Below are positions 24,568 to 33,423 of a stretch of 64,000 nucleotides of DNA, one piece after another (within the stretch, counting starts at the first letter, position 1; each line of letters opens with the position of its first letter). The DNA comes from Xylanimonas oleitrophica (lineage in GTDB: Bacteria > Actinomycetota > Actinomycetes > Actinomycetales > Cellulomonadaceae). The notes below the pieces were generated by a model. The model had not been told where the DNA came from. It did no database searches and was given only the letters and a program-made list of their open reading frames with translations. Location of the stretch: the NCBI RefSeq assembly GCF_003244315.1, contig NZ_QKWH01000001.1:186001-250000 (forward strand), read 5' to 3'. The translations under genes and the position numbers were made by a program.

Positions 24568-25428
24568 GTGCGCCTGCCCCGCCCGATCCTGTCCGTCGCC
24601 GCCGTCGGCGTCACCGCGCTGGCCCTGACCGGGTGCTCGACGCCGGGCACGACGACGGACGCCGGCTCGCCGTCGCCGTCGGCCGCCGCCTGCGAGCCTG
24701 GCGCGCTGCCCACCCTGACCGACGGCGTGCTCACCGTGGGTGCGAGCGACCCGTACGAGCCCTGGTACGTGGGCGAGCGCACCAGCGGCGAGGGCTTCGA
24801 GTCCGCGCTGGTGTACGCCGTGGCCGAGCGCCTGGGCTACGAGCACGACGACGTCGAGTGGGTCGACGTCACGTTCGACCAGATCGTGGCGCCGGCCGAG
24901 AAGCCGTTCGACCTCGCCGCCTACCAGACGACGATCACCGAGCAGCGCCGCACCGCGGTCGACTTCTCCAGCCCCTACCTGACCACGCGGCAGGGCGTGA
25001 TCGTGGCGGACGACGGCCCGTACGCGGGCGCCACCACCCTGGCGGACCTCGAGGGTGCCAAGGTGGGCGTCACCGCGGCCCAGACGTCCCTCGACGCCGC
25101 CGAGGCCGCGTGGGGCGACGCCGTCGAGGTGGTGCCGTTCAGCGCGGCCGGCGACGGCATGCAGGCGCTGTCGTCCGGGCAGGTCGACGCCATGGTGATG
25201 GACGTGGACCAGGGCGTCGCCGCGTCGACCGTCTACTTCCCCGACACCCAGGTGGTGGGCACCCTGCCGCAGCCGGGCGAGCCCGAGCAGCTCGGGCTGG
25301 TGCTCGACAAGGACTCCGCGCTCACGGCCTGCGTCTCCGAGGCGGTCGACGCGCTCGAGGCCGACGGCACCCTGGCCTCCCTGCGCACGGAGTGGCTCCG
25401 GTCGGACGACGTGCCCGAGCTCGGCTGA
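24568..25428 (+). CDS. Solute-binding lipoprotein, family 3 (amino acid type)
   Basis: 286 residues. Lipoprotein signal peptide with lipobox LTGC (Cys23), an Ala/Ser/Thr-rich linker, then a periplasmic-binding fold of SBP family 3: LTVGASDPYEPWYVG, VDFSSPYLTTRQGV, LEGAKVGVTAAQTSLDAA. These match polar amino acid and ectoine-type binding proteins. No permease or ATPase gene is adjacent, so it is an orphan here. Convergent with the two-component genes. Confidence 0.88.
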   Translation: MRLPRPILSVAAVGVTALALTGCSTPGTTTDAGSPSPSAAACEPGALPTLTDGVLTVGASDPYEPWYVGERTSGEGFESALVYAVAERLGYEHDDVEWVDVTFDQIVAPAEKPFDLAAYQTTITEQRRTAVDFSSPYLTTRQGVIVADDGPYAGATTLADLEGAKVGVTAAQTSLDAAEAAWGDAVEVVPFSAAGDGMQALSSGQVDAMVMDVDQGVAASTVYFPDTQVVGTLPQPGEPEQLGLVLDKDSALTACVSEAVDALEADGTLASLRTEWLRSDDVPELG

Positions 25429-25462
25429 CGGCTCCGGGCGCGCTGGCGGGCCCGCGCTCGTC

Positions 25463-26125
25463 TCAGGGGATGGGGGCGGCGAGCCCGGCCCGGTCCACCA
25501 GGACGGCCAGCTGTTCGCGGCCGCTCAGGCCGAGCTTGGTCATCGCGCTGCTCAGGTGCGACTTCACGGTGCTGTCGGAGACGTAGACGCGGGCTGCGAT
25601 CTGCGGGTTCGACAGTCCGTGGGGCAGCCACGCCGCGATCGCCCGCTCGCGCTCCGTCAGTCGTGCGAGCGCCGCACGGGCCTCCTCGCGCGGGGCGGCC
25701 TCGGCGGCTGCGCCGGACAGGTGCCGGATGAGCGCTCCCGCCGCGTCCTGGCCGAGCGCCCCGGCGCCGTCGGCGACGGCTCGCACGTGCGCGGCGATCT
25801 GCTCGGGGTCGTCGTCCTTGCCGAGGAACCCCTGGGCGCCGGCCCGTACCGCCGCCAGGACGGTCTCGTCGGTGCCGAACGAGGTCAGTGCCACGACGGC
25901 CGGCGGGTGCGGGGTGCGGTGCAGGGCCTCGATGGCCGCGATGCCTCCGACCCGGCGCATGTGCAGGTCCATGAGGACGACGTCGGGGCGGTGGGCTGCC
26001 ACCTGGGCGGGCACCTCGTCGCCGTCGCTCGCCTCGCCCACCACGGTGATGCCCTGGGCGGTCAGCACCGTGGTCAGCAGCCTGCGGACCATCGGGTCGT
26101 CGTCGACGACCAGCACTCGTGTCAC
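25463..26125 (-). CDS. NarL/FixJ-family response regulator
   Basis: 220 residues. Receiver domain with DDD (8-10), phospho-acceptor Asp53 (VVLMDLHM), Thr in ALTS and Lys in GFLGKDD. The LuxR-type HTH (LTERERAIAAWLPHGLSNPQ) is at about 150-215. It is paired with the histidine kinase gene 38 bp upstream. GTG 26125 is preceded by TACGCT with an 8-nt gap, so it may also be transcribed on its own as a nearly leaderless mRNA. Likely targets include the boxes at 27451-27514. Confidence 0.93.
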   Translation of the reverse strand: MTRVLVVDDDPMVRRLLTTVLTAQGITVVGEASDGDEVPAQVAAHRPDVVLMDLHMRRVGGIAAIEALHRTPHPPAVVALTSFGTDETVLAAVRAGAQGFLGKDDDPEQIAAHVRAVADGAGALGQDAAGALIRHLSGAAAEAAPREEARAALARLTERERAIAAWLPHGLSNPQIAARVYVSDSTVKSHLSSAMTKLGLSGREQLAVLVDRAGLAAPIP

Positions 26126-26163
26126 GCTGCCGGAGCGTAGCCGCCCTGGCCGACAGCGGTGCG

Positions 26164-27411
26164 CTACGTCGCCGGGACGGCGGCCCAGGGCAGGTCGGCC
26201 GTGACGGTGTACCGGTCGGGGCCGGGTTCCACGACGAGGCGGCCGCCGAGCGCCTCGGCACGTTCCACCATGCCGGTGACCCCCGAGCCGGTGCCCGGGA
26301 AGGTCGGGGCGCCGGGCACCAGCGGGTTGCTGACGCGCACGTGGACGCCGTGGTCGCGCCCGGCGCGCACGTTCACCTCCACCGGGGCGCCCGGGGCGTG
26401 CTTGAGCGCGTTGGTGACCGACTCCTGGACGATGCGGAACGTCGCCCGGGTCAGGGCGGTGGGTGCGTGCTCGGCGTCCGAGACGAACACGGTGCCGGAG
26501 ACGGTGTGCCCCTGCTCGCGCAGGCCGTCGAGCAGGGGGACCAGGTCCTCGAGGCTCGCCCCCGGCATGCCCGTCTCGTCCCCCGTGCGCAGCGTGGCGA
26601 TCAGGGACCGCATCTCGGCGATGGCGTGCTGGGCGGAGGCCCGCACCTGACGGGCCGCCTGCTTGGTCTCCGGGTCGCCGTGCGTGACCTCGATGGCCGA
26701 CGCCTGGAGCGAGATGGCTGCGATGTGGTGCGCCACGGTGTCGTGGACCTCGCGGGCGATGAGCTCCCGCTCCTCCTGCCGCGTCATCCGGTCCTGGAGC
26801 ACCGCGACAGCCGTGGCCTGCGCGGCCCGGGAGTCGTCGGCCGCGGCGCGGAACCGCCGCAGGAGCCCCGCTCCTACCGCTGCTGCGACGAGGACGACGC
26901 CCCACACGAGGAACTCCCACGGGCCCGGGTAGCTGGTGAGCTCGCCGGTGACGGTGTCGTGGACGGCGAAGACCCGCCCGCCGGGCTCGCGGGCGAGGTC
27001 GCGGACCAGCGCCACGGCCGTGGCGGAGCCGGCGGCGACGCCGCACAGCACGGCCGTGCGTGCGCGTGCCGTGGTCACCACCCACGAGAGCGCGAGCAGC
27101 GCCGCGAAGGAGTCGAGCTGGAGCAGGAGGCTGGCGGCCGACGCCCCCAGCGTCAGCGCCACGGGGTGCTTGCGGCGCAGCACGAGCAGGCCGGCCAGGG
27201 TGGCCCCGACGAGGAACGCGAGCATGCTCATGTTCGACAGCGGCGCGTCCGGGCCGTCGATGTACGCGACGGCCATGATCGAGCTGCACGCCGACGTCGT
27301 GACGGCCACCGCGGTGCCCCAGCGGGCGACCCAGCGTGCGAGCCGCCCGCGACGGACGCCGCCGTGGCCAGCAGGGGCGGCGGCCGGCGGCGAGGGCGAC
27401 GGGGGATGCAT
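26164..27411 (-). CDS. Sensor histidine kinase (HisKA_3 type)
   Basis: 415 residues from ATG 27411. The N-terminal half has about five transmembrane segments without a large extracytoplasmic loop. The DHp motif EREL-IAREVHDTVAHH has phospho-acceptor His223. The HATPase part has VQESVTNALKHAPG (N box) and GTGSGVTGMVERAEALGG (G box). Signal unknown; a membrane-embedded sensor of envelope or lipid state is typical for this layout. TACGCT with a 7-nt gap before the ATG suggests a leaderless mRNA. Confidence 0.92.
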   Translation of the reverse strand: MHPPSPSPPAAAPAGHGGVRRGRLARWVARWGTAVAVTTSACSSIMAVAYIDGPDAPLSNMSMLAFLVGATLAGLLVLRRKHPVALTLGASAASLLLQLDSFAALLALSWVVTTARARTAVLCGVAAGSATAVALVRDLAREPGGRVFAVHDTVTGELTSYPGPWEFLVWGVVLVAAAVGAGLLRRFRAAADDSRAAQATAVAVLQDRMTRQEERELIAREVHDTVAHHIAAISLQASAIEVTHGDPETKQAARQVRASAQHAIAEMRSLIATLRTGDETGMPGASLEDLVPLLDGLREQGHTVSGTVFVSDAEHAPTALTRATFRIVQESVTNALKHAPGAPVEVNVRAGRDHGVHVRVSNPLVPGAPTFPGTGSGVTGMVERAEALGGRLVVEPGPDRYTVTADLPWAAVPAT

Positions 27412-27450
27412 GCCCGGCAGCGTACGGGCGTGCGCCGACACCGGGCCTCG

Positions 27451-27514
27451 CCCGACCGGGTGAGATCTCTGCGTGCGTCCTGCCCGGTCGGGCAGCAGGT
27501 CCTGCCCGACCGGG
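27451..27514. promoter_or_regulatory. Array of three CCCGRCYGGG boxes
   Basis: CCCGACCGGG (27451-27460), its reverse complement CCCGGTCGGG (27483-27492), then CCCGACCGGG (27505-27514). Centres are 32 and 22 bp apart, close to three and two helical turns. The last two copies lie in a 17-bp direct repeat (27477 and 27499). They sit between the divergent kinase and DUF4352 genes, so they probably bind a regulator, most simply the NarL-type protein. Confidence 0.7.
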
Positions 27515-27545
27515 CGATGTGCGTCAGGGGGTCGCGCCACGAGGG

Positions 27546-27574
27546 TTGACGACGTCAATCCACCCCCTTATCCC
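27546..27574 (+). promoter_or_regulatory. SigA-type promoter of the DUF4352 gene
   Basis: TTGACG (27546-27551), 17-nt spacer, TATCCC (27569-27574). The -35 is part of the inverted repeat TTGAC-GAC-GTCAA (27546-27558). Transcription would start only about 5 nt before ATG 27586, so GAGGAG at 27575 might not be transcribed. Confidence 0.5.
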
Positions 27575-27585
27575 GAGGAGTCATC

Positions 27586-28314
27586 ATGAGCGAGCAGCTC
27601 TCTCAGCCCGGCCAGCCGTCCTCCCCGCAGCCCGGGCAGACCGCCGCGCCCACGCAGGCGGACCTCAAGCGCCAGGTGCGCGAGGCCAAGGCCGTCGCGA
27701 AGGCGAACCGCAGCTGGTTCGGCCGGCACAAGGTGCTCACCGCGCTGGGCGCGGTGGCCGTCGTCGCCGTCGTGGCGGCGATCGGAAGCGGCGGCGACGA
27801 CGCTCCCGCCGCGCCTGGCACGACGGCGTCGGTGGCCGCCGGGACGGACGGGACGGACACCGTCGACGCGGCCGCCGAGACCCCGGCCGAGGCGCCCGCC
27901 GAGGCGCCCGCTGAGCAGTCCGCCGGCGTCGGCACCGCCGTGCGCGACGGAAAGTTCGAGTTCACGGTGACGGCGGTCGAGCCCGGCGTGGCGCAGGTGG
28001 GCGACGAGTTCCTCAACAAGGCGCCGCAGGGCCAGTTCGTGCTGGTGCACCTGACGGTCGCCAACATCGGCGACCGCGCGCAGATGTTCTACGACGACGC
28101 GCAGAAGGCGTACGACGCGGCCGGTCGGCAGTTCTCCGCCGACACCGAGGCCGGGATCTACCTGGAGGACTCCAACGCGTTCCTCAAGGAGATCAACCCG
28201 GGCAACACCGTCGAGGGGATCCTCGTGTTCGACGTCCCGACCGACGTCACGCTCGCGTCGCTCGAGCTGCACGACTCGCTGTTCTCCGGCGGCGTCACCG
28301 TGGCGCTCGGCTGA
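27586..28314 (+). CDS. Membrane-anchored DUF4352 protein
   Basis: 242 residues. A Pro/Gln-rich cytoplasmic start is followed by one transmembrane segment (about 50-66), a Glu/Ala/Pro repeat linker (AEAPAEAPAE) and a DUF4352 (TRF2/immunoglobulin-like) domain from about 120 (FVLVHLTVANIGDRAQMF, GNTVEGILVFDVP). Such proteins are exported or surface-anchored with unknown roles. It is downstream of the CCCGRCYGGG array and directly upstream of the ykoF-like gene. Confidence 0.8.
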   Translation: MSEQLSQPGQPSSPQPGQTAAPTQADLKRQVREAKAVAKANRSWFGRHKVLTALGAVAVVAVVAAIGSGGDDAPAAPGTTASVAAGTDGTDTVDAAAETPAEAPAEAPAEQSAGVGTAVRDGKFEFTVTAVEPGVAQVGDEFLNKAPQGQFVLVHLTVANIGDRAQMFYDDAQKAYDAAGRQFSADTEAGIYLEDSNAFLKEINPGNTVEGILVFDVPTDVTLASLELHDSLFSGGVTVALG

Positions 28315-28423
28315 GCGGGGCGCGGTCAGCACCTACGCGGGCGGCTCCGAGGCGGACCTGCTGCGCTGGCTGACCGACCTCGCCCAGGCGGTCGCCGCCT
28401 CGGGCGAGCACGCCTCCATCACC

Positions 28424-28807
28424 GTGCACCTGTCGCGCGGCTGCCCGGGCGAGGTGGTGTGCGACCTGCCCGGAGGCGCCGGCCCGCGCCCGGTCGAGCC
28501 GCCCGCCGGCCGCACGGTCGGCCGCTTCGCCGCGGCCGAGTGGGCGCTGTACCCCCTGGCCGACGACGTGCGGGCGGGCGTGGAGCCCGACCACATGCGG
28601 GACATCTACGCGGCCATCGAGACGGCGCGCGCCAACGGCACGTTCCGCGCCTCGGAGCACTTCGTCACCCGCCTCGAGGGCGACCTGGGCACCGTGCTGG
28701 AGACCGTGGTGGGCGGGTGGGCCCGCGTGGGCCGCACCGTCCAGCACGTCACCAGCCACCTGACCGTCTCGGTCAACAGCCCGAGCCACCGCGATGTCAC
28801 GGCCTGA
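28424..28807 (+). CDS. ykoF: YkoF-like thiamine/HMP-binding protein (start uncertain)
   Basis: 127 residues from the first in-frame start, GTG 28424. The coding pattern clearly continues upstream to about 28325 (readable as STYAGGSEADLLRWLTDLAQ), but that frame has no ATG, GTG, TTG or CTG at its head; the codon where Met is expected is GTC (28325-28327). Family landmarks: HLSRGCPGE and FAAAEWALYPLADD, resembling the single-domain half of B. subtilis YkoF. The neighbours ykoE, ykoD and ykoC support this. YkoF binds thiamine or its pyrimidine precursor. The stop overlaps the ykoE start. Confidence 0.7.
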   Translation: MHLSRGCPGEVVCDLPGGAGPRPVEPPAGRTVGRFAAAEWALYPLADDVRAGVEPDHMRDIYAAIETARANGTFRASEHFVTRLEGDLGTVLETVVGGWARVGRTVQHVTSHLTVSVNSPSHRDVTA

Positions 28808-29423
28808 GACCGCGCGGCGGGCGCCGCGCCTCGAGCTCAAGGACATCGTGCTGATGGTGATGCTCGGTGTCGTCTTCGGGTTCCTCTACTGGGCTCTCGT
28901 CCAGGCGTGGAACGGCCTGGCCGTGCTCATGGGGCCGGCCGGCGACCTGGCCCAGCACGTGCTGCTGGGCGGCTGGCTCATCGTGGCACCGATCGCCATC
29001 GCGATCCTGCGCCGGCCGTTCGTCGGGATCGTCGCGGAGGTGATCGCCTCGGTGATCGAGGTGGTGTTCCTCGGCTCTCCGGTGGGACCCATCCTGCTGG
29101 TCGTGGCCGCCATCCAGGGTCTGGGCAGCGAGCTGCCGTTCGCCGCCGGCCGCTACCGCCGGTTCGGCTGGGCCCGGTACGCCGTCTCGGGCCTCATGGG
29201 CGCGGGGCTGGTGTTCGTGTTCTCGGCGTTCCGGTTCGACTGGTGGGGGCAGGACATCCTGCTGCTGCGCCTGGGGCTCCAGCTCGCATCCGGTGTGCTG
29301 CTCGGTGGTCTGCTGGCCCGCGTGGTGGTGGACGCGCTCGTGCGCACGGGGGCGCTCGACAACTTCGCGATCGTGCGCGACCAGGCCGACCGCCGGGCGC
29401 CGGTGGCGCGCCGTGAGCGCTGA
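28794..29423 (+). CDS. ykoE: ECF transporter S component, YkoE family
   Basis: 209 residues with about five or six transmembrane helices (LKDIVLMVMLGVVFGFLYW at the start; GSPVGPILLVVAAIQGLGSE in the middle). The substrate-binding YkoE family takes up hydroxymethylpyrimidine or thiamine. The start overlaps ykoF by 14 nt and the end overlaps the ATPase gene by 11 nt, so the four genes form one translationally coupled unit. Confidence 0.87.
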   Translation: MSRPETARRAPRLELKDIVLMVMLGVVFGFLYWALVQAWNGLAVLMGPAGDLAQHVLLGGWLIVAPIAIAILRRPFVGIVAEVIASVIEVVFLGSPVGPILLVVAAIQGLGSELPFAAGRYRRFGWARYAVSGLMGAGLVFVFSAFRFDWWGQDILLLRLGLQLASGVLLGGLLARVVVDALVRTGALDNFAIVRDQADRRAPVARRER

Positions 29424-31137
29424 CCCCGCCCCGCTGGTCGAGGTCCGCGGGCTCGAGGCCGTCTTCGCCACCGGGGACGGCCTCGGCCCGGTCGACCTGC
29501 GCATCGAGCCGGGCGAGCAGGTGCTCGTCGTGGGGCCGTCCGGGGCCGGCAAGTCCACCCTGCTGCGCTGCCTGCACGGCGCCGTCCCGCACGCCGTGCA
29601 CGCCGAGATGACGGGCACGGTGGCGGTGGCGGGCCGCGACGTCCACGCGACCGGCGTCGCCGACCTGGCGGACACCGTCGGCGTCGTCGCGCAGGACCCG
29701 GAGACGGGCGTGTGCCTCACCGAGGTGGCCGACGAGGTCGCCTTCCCGCTCGAGAACCTGGGCACCGCCCCCGAGCAGATCGCGGGGGCGGTGCGCGACG
29801 CCCTCGACCTGGCAGGGGCCGCCCACCTGGAGGGCCGCAGCACGGACACCCTCTCGGGCGGGGAGCTGCAGCGCGTGGCCCTGGCGGCAGCGGTCGCCCC
29901 GCGCCCGCGCCTGCTGCTCCTGGACGAGCCGACGGCGATGCTCGACGGCGACGGCGTCCAGGCCGTGCGCGCCGCCGTCGACCGCGTCACCCGCGCGGGC
30001 ACGGCGGCGTGCGTGCTGGTGGAGCACCGGCTCGACGAGTACGCCGGGCCGGACGGCACGAGCGGGCTGCCCGGGCGCTGGGTCGTGGTGGACCGCAACG
30101 GCCGCGTGGTCCACGACGGCCCGGCTGCCGACGTGCTCGACCGGGCGGGGGCGGACCTGCTCGCGCAGGGTTGCTGGCTGCCCCTGGACGCCGAGCTGCG
30201 CGTCGTCCTCGGGTCCGGGGACCTGACCTCCGGCGTCGTGCGCGACGGGCTGCGGGCGCTCGCGGCCCGAGCCGAGGAGCAGACGGCGCCCGAGCCTGAG
30301 CCCGGACCTGGGTCTGAGCCCGGGGCCGCGGTGCTGCGGGCGCGCGGCCTGGCCGTCGCACCGATCGGGTCCCCGCGGCCCACGCGCCGCCGGCCCGTGA
30401 CGCCCGTGCTGCGCGACGTCGACCTCGAGCTGCGCGCCGGTGAGCTCGTCGCGGTGGTGGGCGCCAACGGCGGGGGCAAGTCGAGCCTGCTGACCTGCCT
30501 GGCGGGGGTGCAGGAGCCGCTCGCCGGCACGCTCGAAGGTCCCCGGCCCGGGTTGGTGCTCCAGAACCCCGAGCACCAGCTCTCGCGCACCACGGTGCGC
30601 GAGGAGGTGGCTGTCGGCCTGCCTCCGGGGCCGCAGACCGAGGTGCTGGTCGAGGAGGTGCTGCGCGAGCTCGGGCTGCTGGACCACGCCGAGCACAACC
30701 CGTTCCGCCTCTCGGGCGGTCAGAAGCGCCGTCTGAGCCTGGCCGCGGTGCTGGTGCACGAGCGGCCCTTCCTCCTGGCGGACGAGCCGACGTTCGGCCT
30801 CGACCGGCACGGCACCGTCGCGGCGGCCCGGGCGCTGGCAGGTGCCGCGGCGCAGGGGCGGGGCGTGATGTTCACGTGCCACGACCTGCGCACCGTGGCC
30901 GGCTACGCCGACCGGGTGCTCGTGGTGGGGCAGGGCACGGTGCTGGCCGACGTCGGGCCGCTCGACCTGGTGCGCGACCAGCGCCTGCTCGCCGCCGCTC
31001 GGCTGCACCCGCCCCGCCTGGTGCAGCACCTGGCGGCCGAGGTCGGCGGGTCCGGCGAGCTGCGCGCGGTGCTGCAGGGGCTCGACGACGCGGTGGCGGG
31101 CCTGGCCCGCCCGGCCACGGCGGTGGTGCCGGTATGA
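29413..31137 (+). CDS. ykoD: Double ECF ATPase (YkoD-like)
   Basis: 574 residues, two ABC ATPase domains in one chain. First: Walker A GPSGAGKS, signature LSGGELQR, Walker B LLLLDEPT. Second: Walker A GANGGGKS (about 350), signature LSGGQKRR, Walker B FLLADEPT. A Glu/Pro linker joins them. This matches YkoD, the energising module for YkoE/YkoC. GTG 29413 overlaps the end of ykoE; TGA overlaps ATG of ykoC by 4 nt. Confidence 0.92.
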   Translation: MSADPAPLVEVRGLEAVFATGDGLGPVDLRIEPGEQVLVVGPSGAGKSTLLRCLHGAVPHAVHAEMTGTVAVAGRDVHATGVADLADTVGVVAQDPETGVCLTEVADEVAFPLENLGTAPEQIAGAVRDALDLAGAAHLEGRSTDTLSGGELQRVALAAAVAPRPRLLLLDEPTAMLDGDGVQAVRAAVDRVTRAGTAACVLVEHRLDEYAGPDGTSGLPGRWVVVDRNGRVVHDGPAADVLDRAGADLLAQGCWLPLDAELRVVLGSGDLTSGVVRDGLRALAARAEEQTAPEPEPGPGSEPGAAVLRARGLAVAPIGSPRPTRRRPVTPVLRDVDLELRAGELVAVVGANGGGKSSLLTCLAGVQEPLAGTLEGPRPGLVLQNPEHQLSRTTVREEVAVGLPPGPQTEVLVEEVLRELGLLDHAEHNPFRLSGGQKRRLSLAAVLVHERPFLLADEPTFGLDRHGTVAAARALAGAAAQGRGVMFTCHDLRTVAGYADRVLVVGQGTVLADVGPLDLVRDQRLLAAARLHPPRLVQHLAAEVGGSGELRAVLQGLDDAVAGLARPATAVVPV

Positions 31138-31874
31138 GCTGGCTGGAACGGGCCAACCCCACGGTCAAGATGGCGCTGCTGCTCGTGGTCTCCCTGGCCA
31201 CGCTGTTCCTGCTGGACGTGCGGGTGCTGCTCACGCTGTACCTGCTGGGCCTGGTGGCCGCCTACGGTGCCGCCCGCCTCGACGTGCGCACGCTCGCCCT
31301 GGCCCAGGTGCCGTTCCTGCTGTTCGCCGTGGGCCTCGTCATGGTGAACGCGGTGAGCCGGCCGGGGGAGCCTCTCGTGGAGGGCTCCGCCGTCCGCGTG
31401 ACCGTCGAGGGCCTGGTCATGGGCGTGGCCCTCGCCCTGCGCGGCATGGTGATCGGCGTGCTGACCGTCGCGTTCCTGGCCACCACGCCGCCGCGCGACC
31501 TCATGGCGAGCCTCGCCCAGCACGCCCGGCTGTCGCCGCGGTACGCCTACTCGATGCTCGCCGGCCACCGGATGCTGGTGGCGATGCCGCGGCGCTGGGC
31601 CACGATCCGGGCCGCGCAGGCGGTGCGGGCGCCCCTCGGGCGGGACGGGCGGCCCCGCCTGGGTGTGCGCGACTTCGGCCGGGCGGCCTTCACGCTGCTG
31701 GTGGGGTCGGTGCGCGCCTCGGAGCGGATCGCGCTCGCGATGGAGTCGCGCGGGCTCTCGGCAGGGCCGCGCACGGTGTGGCGGCCGGTGCCGGTGGGAC
31801 GGCGCGACGCCGTGCTGGCCGTCGTCGTCCTCGGCACGGCGGTCGCCGTCGTGGTGGGCGGCCGGCTGGTGTGA
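31134..31874 (+). CDS. ykoC: ECF transporter T component (YkoC-like)
   Basis: 246 residues with about five transmembrane helices. It begins WLERANPTVKM, the typical EcfT opening. The coupling-helix Ala-Arg motifs appear as SPRYAYSMLAGHRM and AMESRGLSAGPRT. It couples the ATPase to the S component in the membrane. Last gene of the ykoFEDC-like unit, followed by a strong terminator. Confidence 0.92.
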   Translation: MSWLERANPTVKMALLLVVSLATLFLLDVRVLLTLYLLGLVAAYGAARLDVRTLALAQVPFLLFAVGLVMVNAVSRPGEPLVEGSAVRVTVEGLVMGVALALRGMVIGVLTVAFLATTPPRDLMASLAQHARLSPRYAYSMLAGHRMLVAMPRRWATIRAAQAVRAPLGRDGRPRLGVRDFGRAAFTLLVGSVRASERIALAMESRGLSAGPRTVWRPVPVGRRDAVLAVVVLGTAVAVVVGGRLV

Positions 31875-31878
31875 GACG

Positions 31879-31918
31879 GGTCGAGGCCCCCGCCGAGACG
31901 TCGGCGGGGGCCTCGACC
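31879..31918. terminator. Strong bidirectional hairpin after ykoC
   Basis: 18-bp perfect stem (31879-31896 with 31901-31918) and a GACG loop, between the convergent ykoC and AGCS genes. Confidence 0.8.
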
Positions 31919-31935
31919 GGTCCCGGTGCTGGGCG

Positions 31936-33357
31936 TCAGCGCGAGGGCGTGTAGTCGCCCAGGGACGACGGCGGCTGCGTGAGGTCCGGGTCCGCCTTGA
32001 GGTAGGCCCGGGTCTCCCGCGCCACCAGGCCGGACAGCAGGAGCAGGCCCACCAGGTTGGGCAGGGCCATCAGGCCGTTGAGGATGTCCGCCACGCCCCA
32101 CACGAGGTCGAGCTCCCACAGGGCGCCCACGAGGCACACCAGCGTGAACACGGCCCGGTAGGGGAGCGAGACGCGGATGCCGAACAGGCTGGTGGCGCAG
32201 CGCTCGCCGTAGTAGGCCCAGCCGATCACCGTGGACAGCGCGAAGAACACGACGGCGATGGCGACGACGGCCCCGCCCACCTGGGCCAGCGGGCCCGACG
32301 ACATGGCCTCGGCCGTCATCGCCGCGCCTGCCGAGCCGGAGTACCAGGCGCCCGAGGTGATGATGACCAGGCCGGTGAACGTGACCACGACGATGGTGTC
32401 GATGAACGTCTGCGTCATCGACACCAGGCCCTGGCGCACGGGGTGGTGCGACTTGGCGGCCGCCGCGACGATGGCCGCCGAGCCCAGGCCCGACTCGTTG
32501 GAGAAGAGGCCGCGGGCCACGCCGAACTGGAGAGCGAGGGCCACCGTGGAGCCCACGAACCCGCCGGTGGCGGCAGTCCCGGTGAACGCGTCGGTGAAGA
32601 CGAGGGCCAGCGCGTCGGGGATGGCGGTGACGTTGGTGGCGAGCACCAGCAGGCCGGCCAGGAGGTAGAAGAGGATCATCGCGGGCACGAACGAGGCCGT
32701 GACCGCGCCGATGCGCTTGATGCCGCCCACCAGCACGACGCCGACCAGCACGGTGATGACGATGCCGGTCACCAGCGGCGGCACGCCGAACGTGTCGTCG
32801 AGCGAGTGCGCGATGGTGTTGGTCTGGGTCATGTTGCCGATGCCGAACGCGGCGAGCGCGGCGAAGAGCGCGAACGCCACGGCGAGCACCTTGCCGAGCG
32901 GGCCGCGGATGCCCTGCTTGAGGTACTCCTGCGGGCCGCCGCGCTGCTCGCCCTTCTCGTCGGTCACGCGGAAGCGGGAGCCCAGGAAGGCCTCGGAGTA
33001 CTTCGACGCCATGCCGACCAGGCCGGTGACCCACATCCAGAACAGGGCGCCGGGGCCACCGAGGCCGATGGCCGTGGCGACGCCCGCGATGTTGCCGACA
33101 CCCACCGTGGCCGCCAGCGCCGTGGTCAGCGCCTGGTAGTGCGAGATGTCGCCGCGGGCGGTGTCCCCGGAGCCGTCCCGCGGCTTCTCGGAGCGCTGGA
33201 CGAGCGCCAGGCGCAGTGCGGGCCCGAGCTTGCGGAACTGCAGCCCGCCCAGGCGGATCGTCAGGAACAGGCCCGTCCCGAGCAGCAGGGGGATGAGCAG
33301 GAAGGGGCCCCAGACGAAGGACCCGGCCTGGGAGACGAAGTCGGCGAAGGAGCTCAT
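31936..33357 (-). CDS. Alanine/glycine:cation symporter (AGCS family)
   Basis: 473 residues, about 10-11 transmembrane helices. Family signatures: ATVGVGNIAGVATAIGLGGPG, SNESGLGSAA and the TM motif IGWAYYGERC. It imports alanine or glycine with Na+ or H+. ATG 33357 has no ribosome binding site but TACGGT 8 nt upstream, so a nearly leaderless mRNA is likely. Single gene. Confidence 0.93.
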   Translation of the reverse strand: MSSFADFVSQAGSFVWGPFLLIPLLLGTGLFLTIRLGGLQFRKLGPALRLALVQRSEKPRDGSGDTARGDISHYQALTTALAATVGVGNIAGVATAIGLGGPGALFWMWVTGLVGMASKYSEAFLGSRFRVTDEKGEQRGGPQEYLKQGIRGPLGKVLAVAFALFAALAAFGIGNMTQTNTIAHSLDDTFGVPPLVTGIVITVLVGVVLVGGIKRIGAVTASFVPAMILFYLLAGLLVLATNVTAIPDALALVFTDAFTGTAATGGFVGSTVALALQFGVARGLFSNESGLGSAAIVAAAAKSHHPVRQGLVSMTQTFIDTIVVVTFTGLVIITSGAWYSGSAGAAMTAEAMSSGPLAQVGGAVVAIAVVFFALSTVIGWAYYGERCATSLFGIRVSLPYRAVFTLVCLVGALWELDLVWGVADILNGLMALPNLVGLLLLSGLVARETRAYLKADPDLTQPPSSLGDYTPSR

Positions 33358-33423
33358 GGCGGCTAACCGTAACCTGCGTCACACCGTGAGCGGGAGACCC
33401 GGTCGCCCGGGTCCCGGCGCAGG

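Noticed and set aside
27412-28325. TPP riboswitch for the ykoFEDC-like genes
   Set aside because: No CTGAGA...ACCTGATC-type core found.
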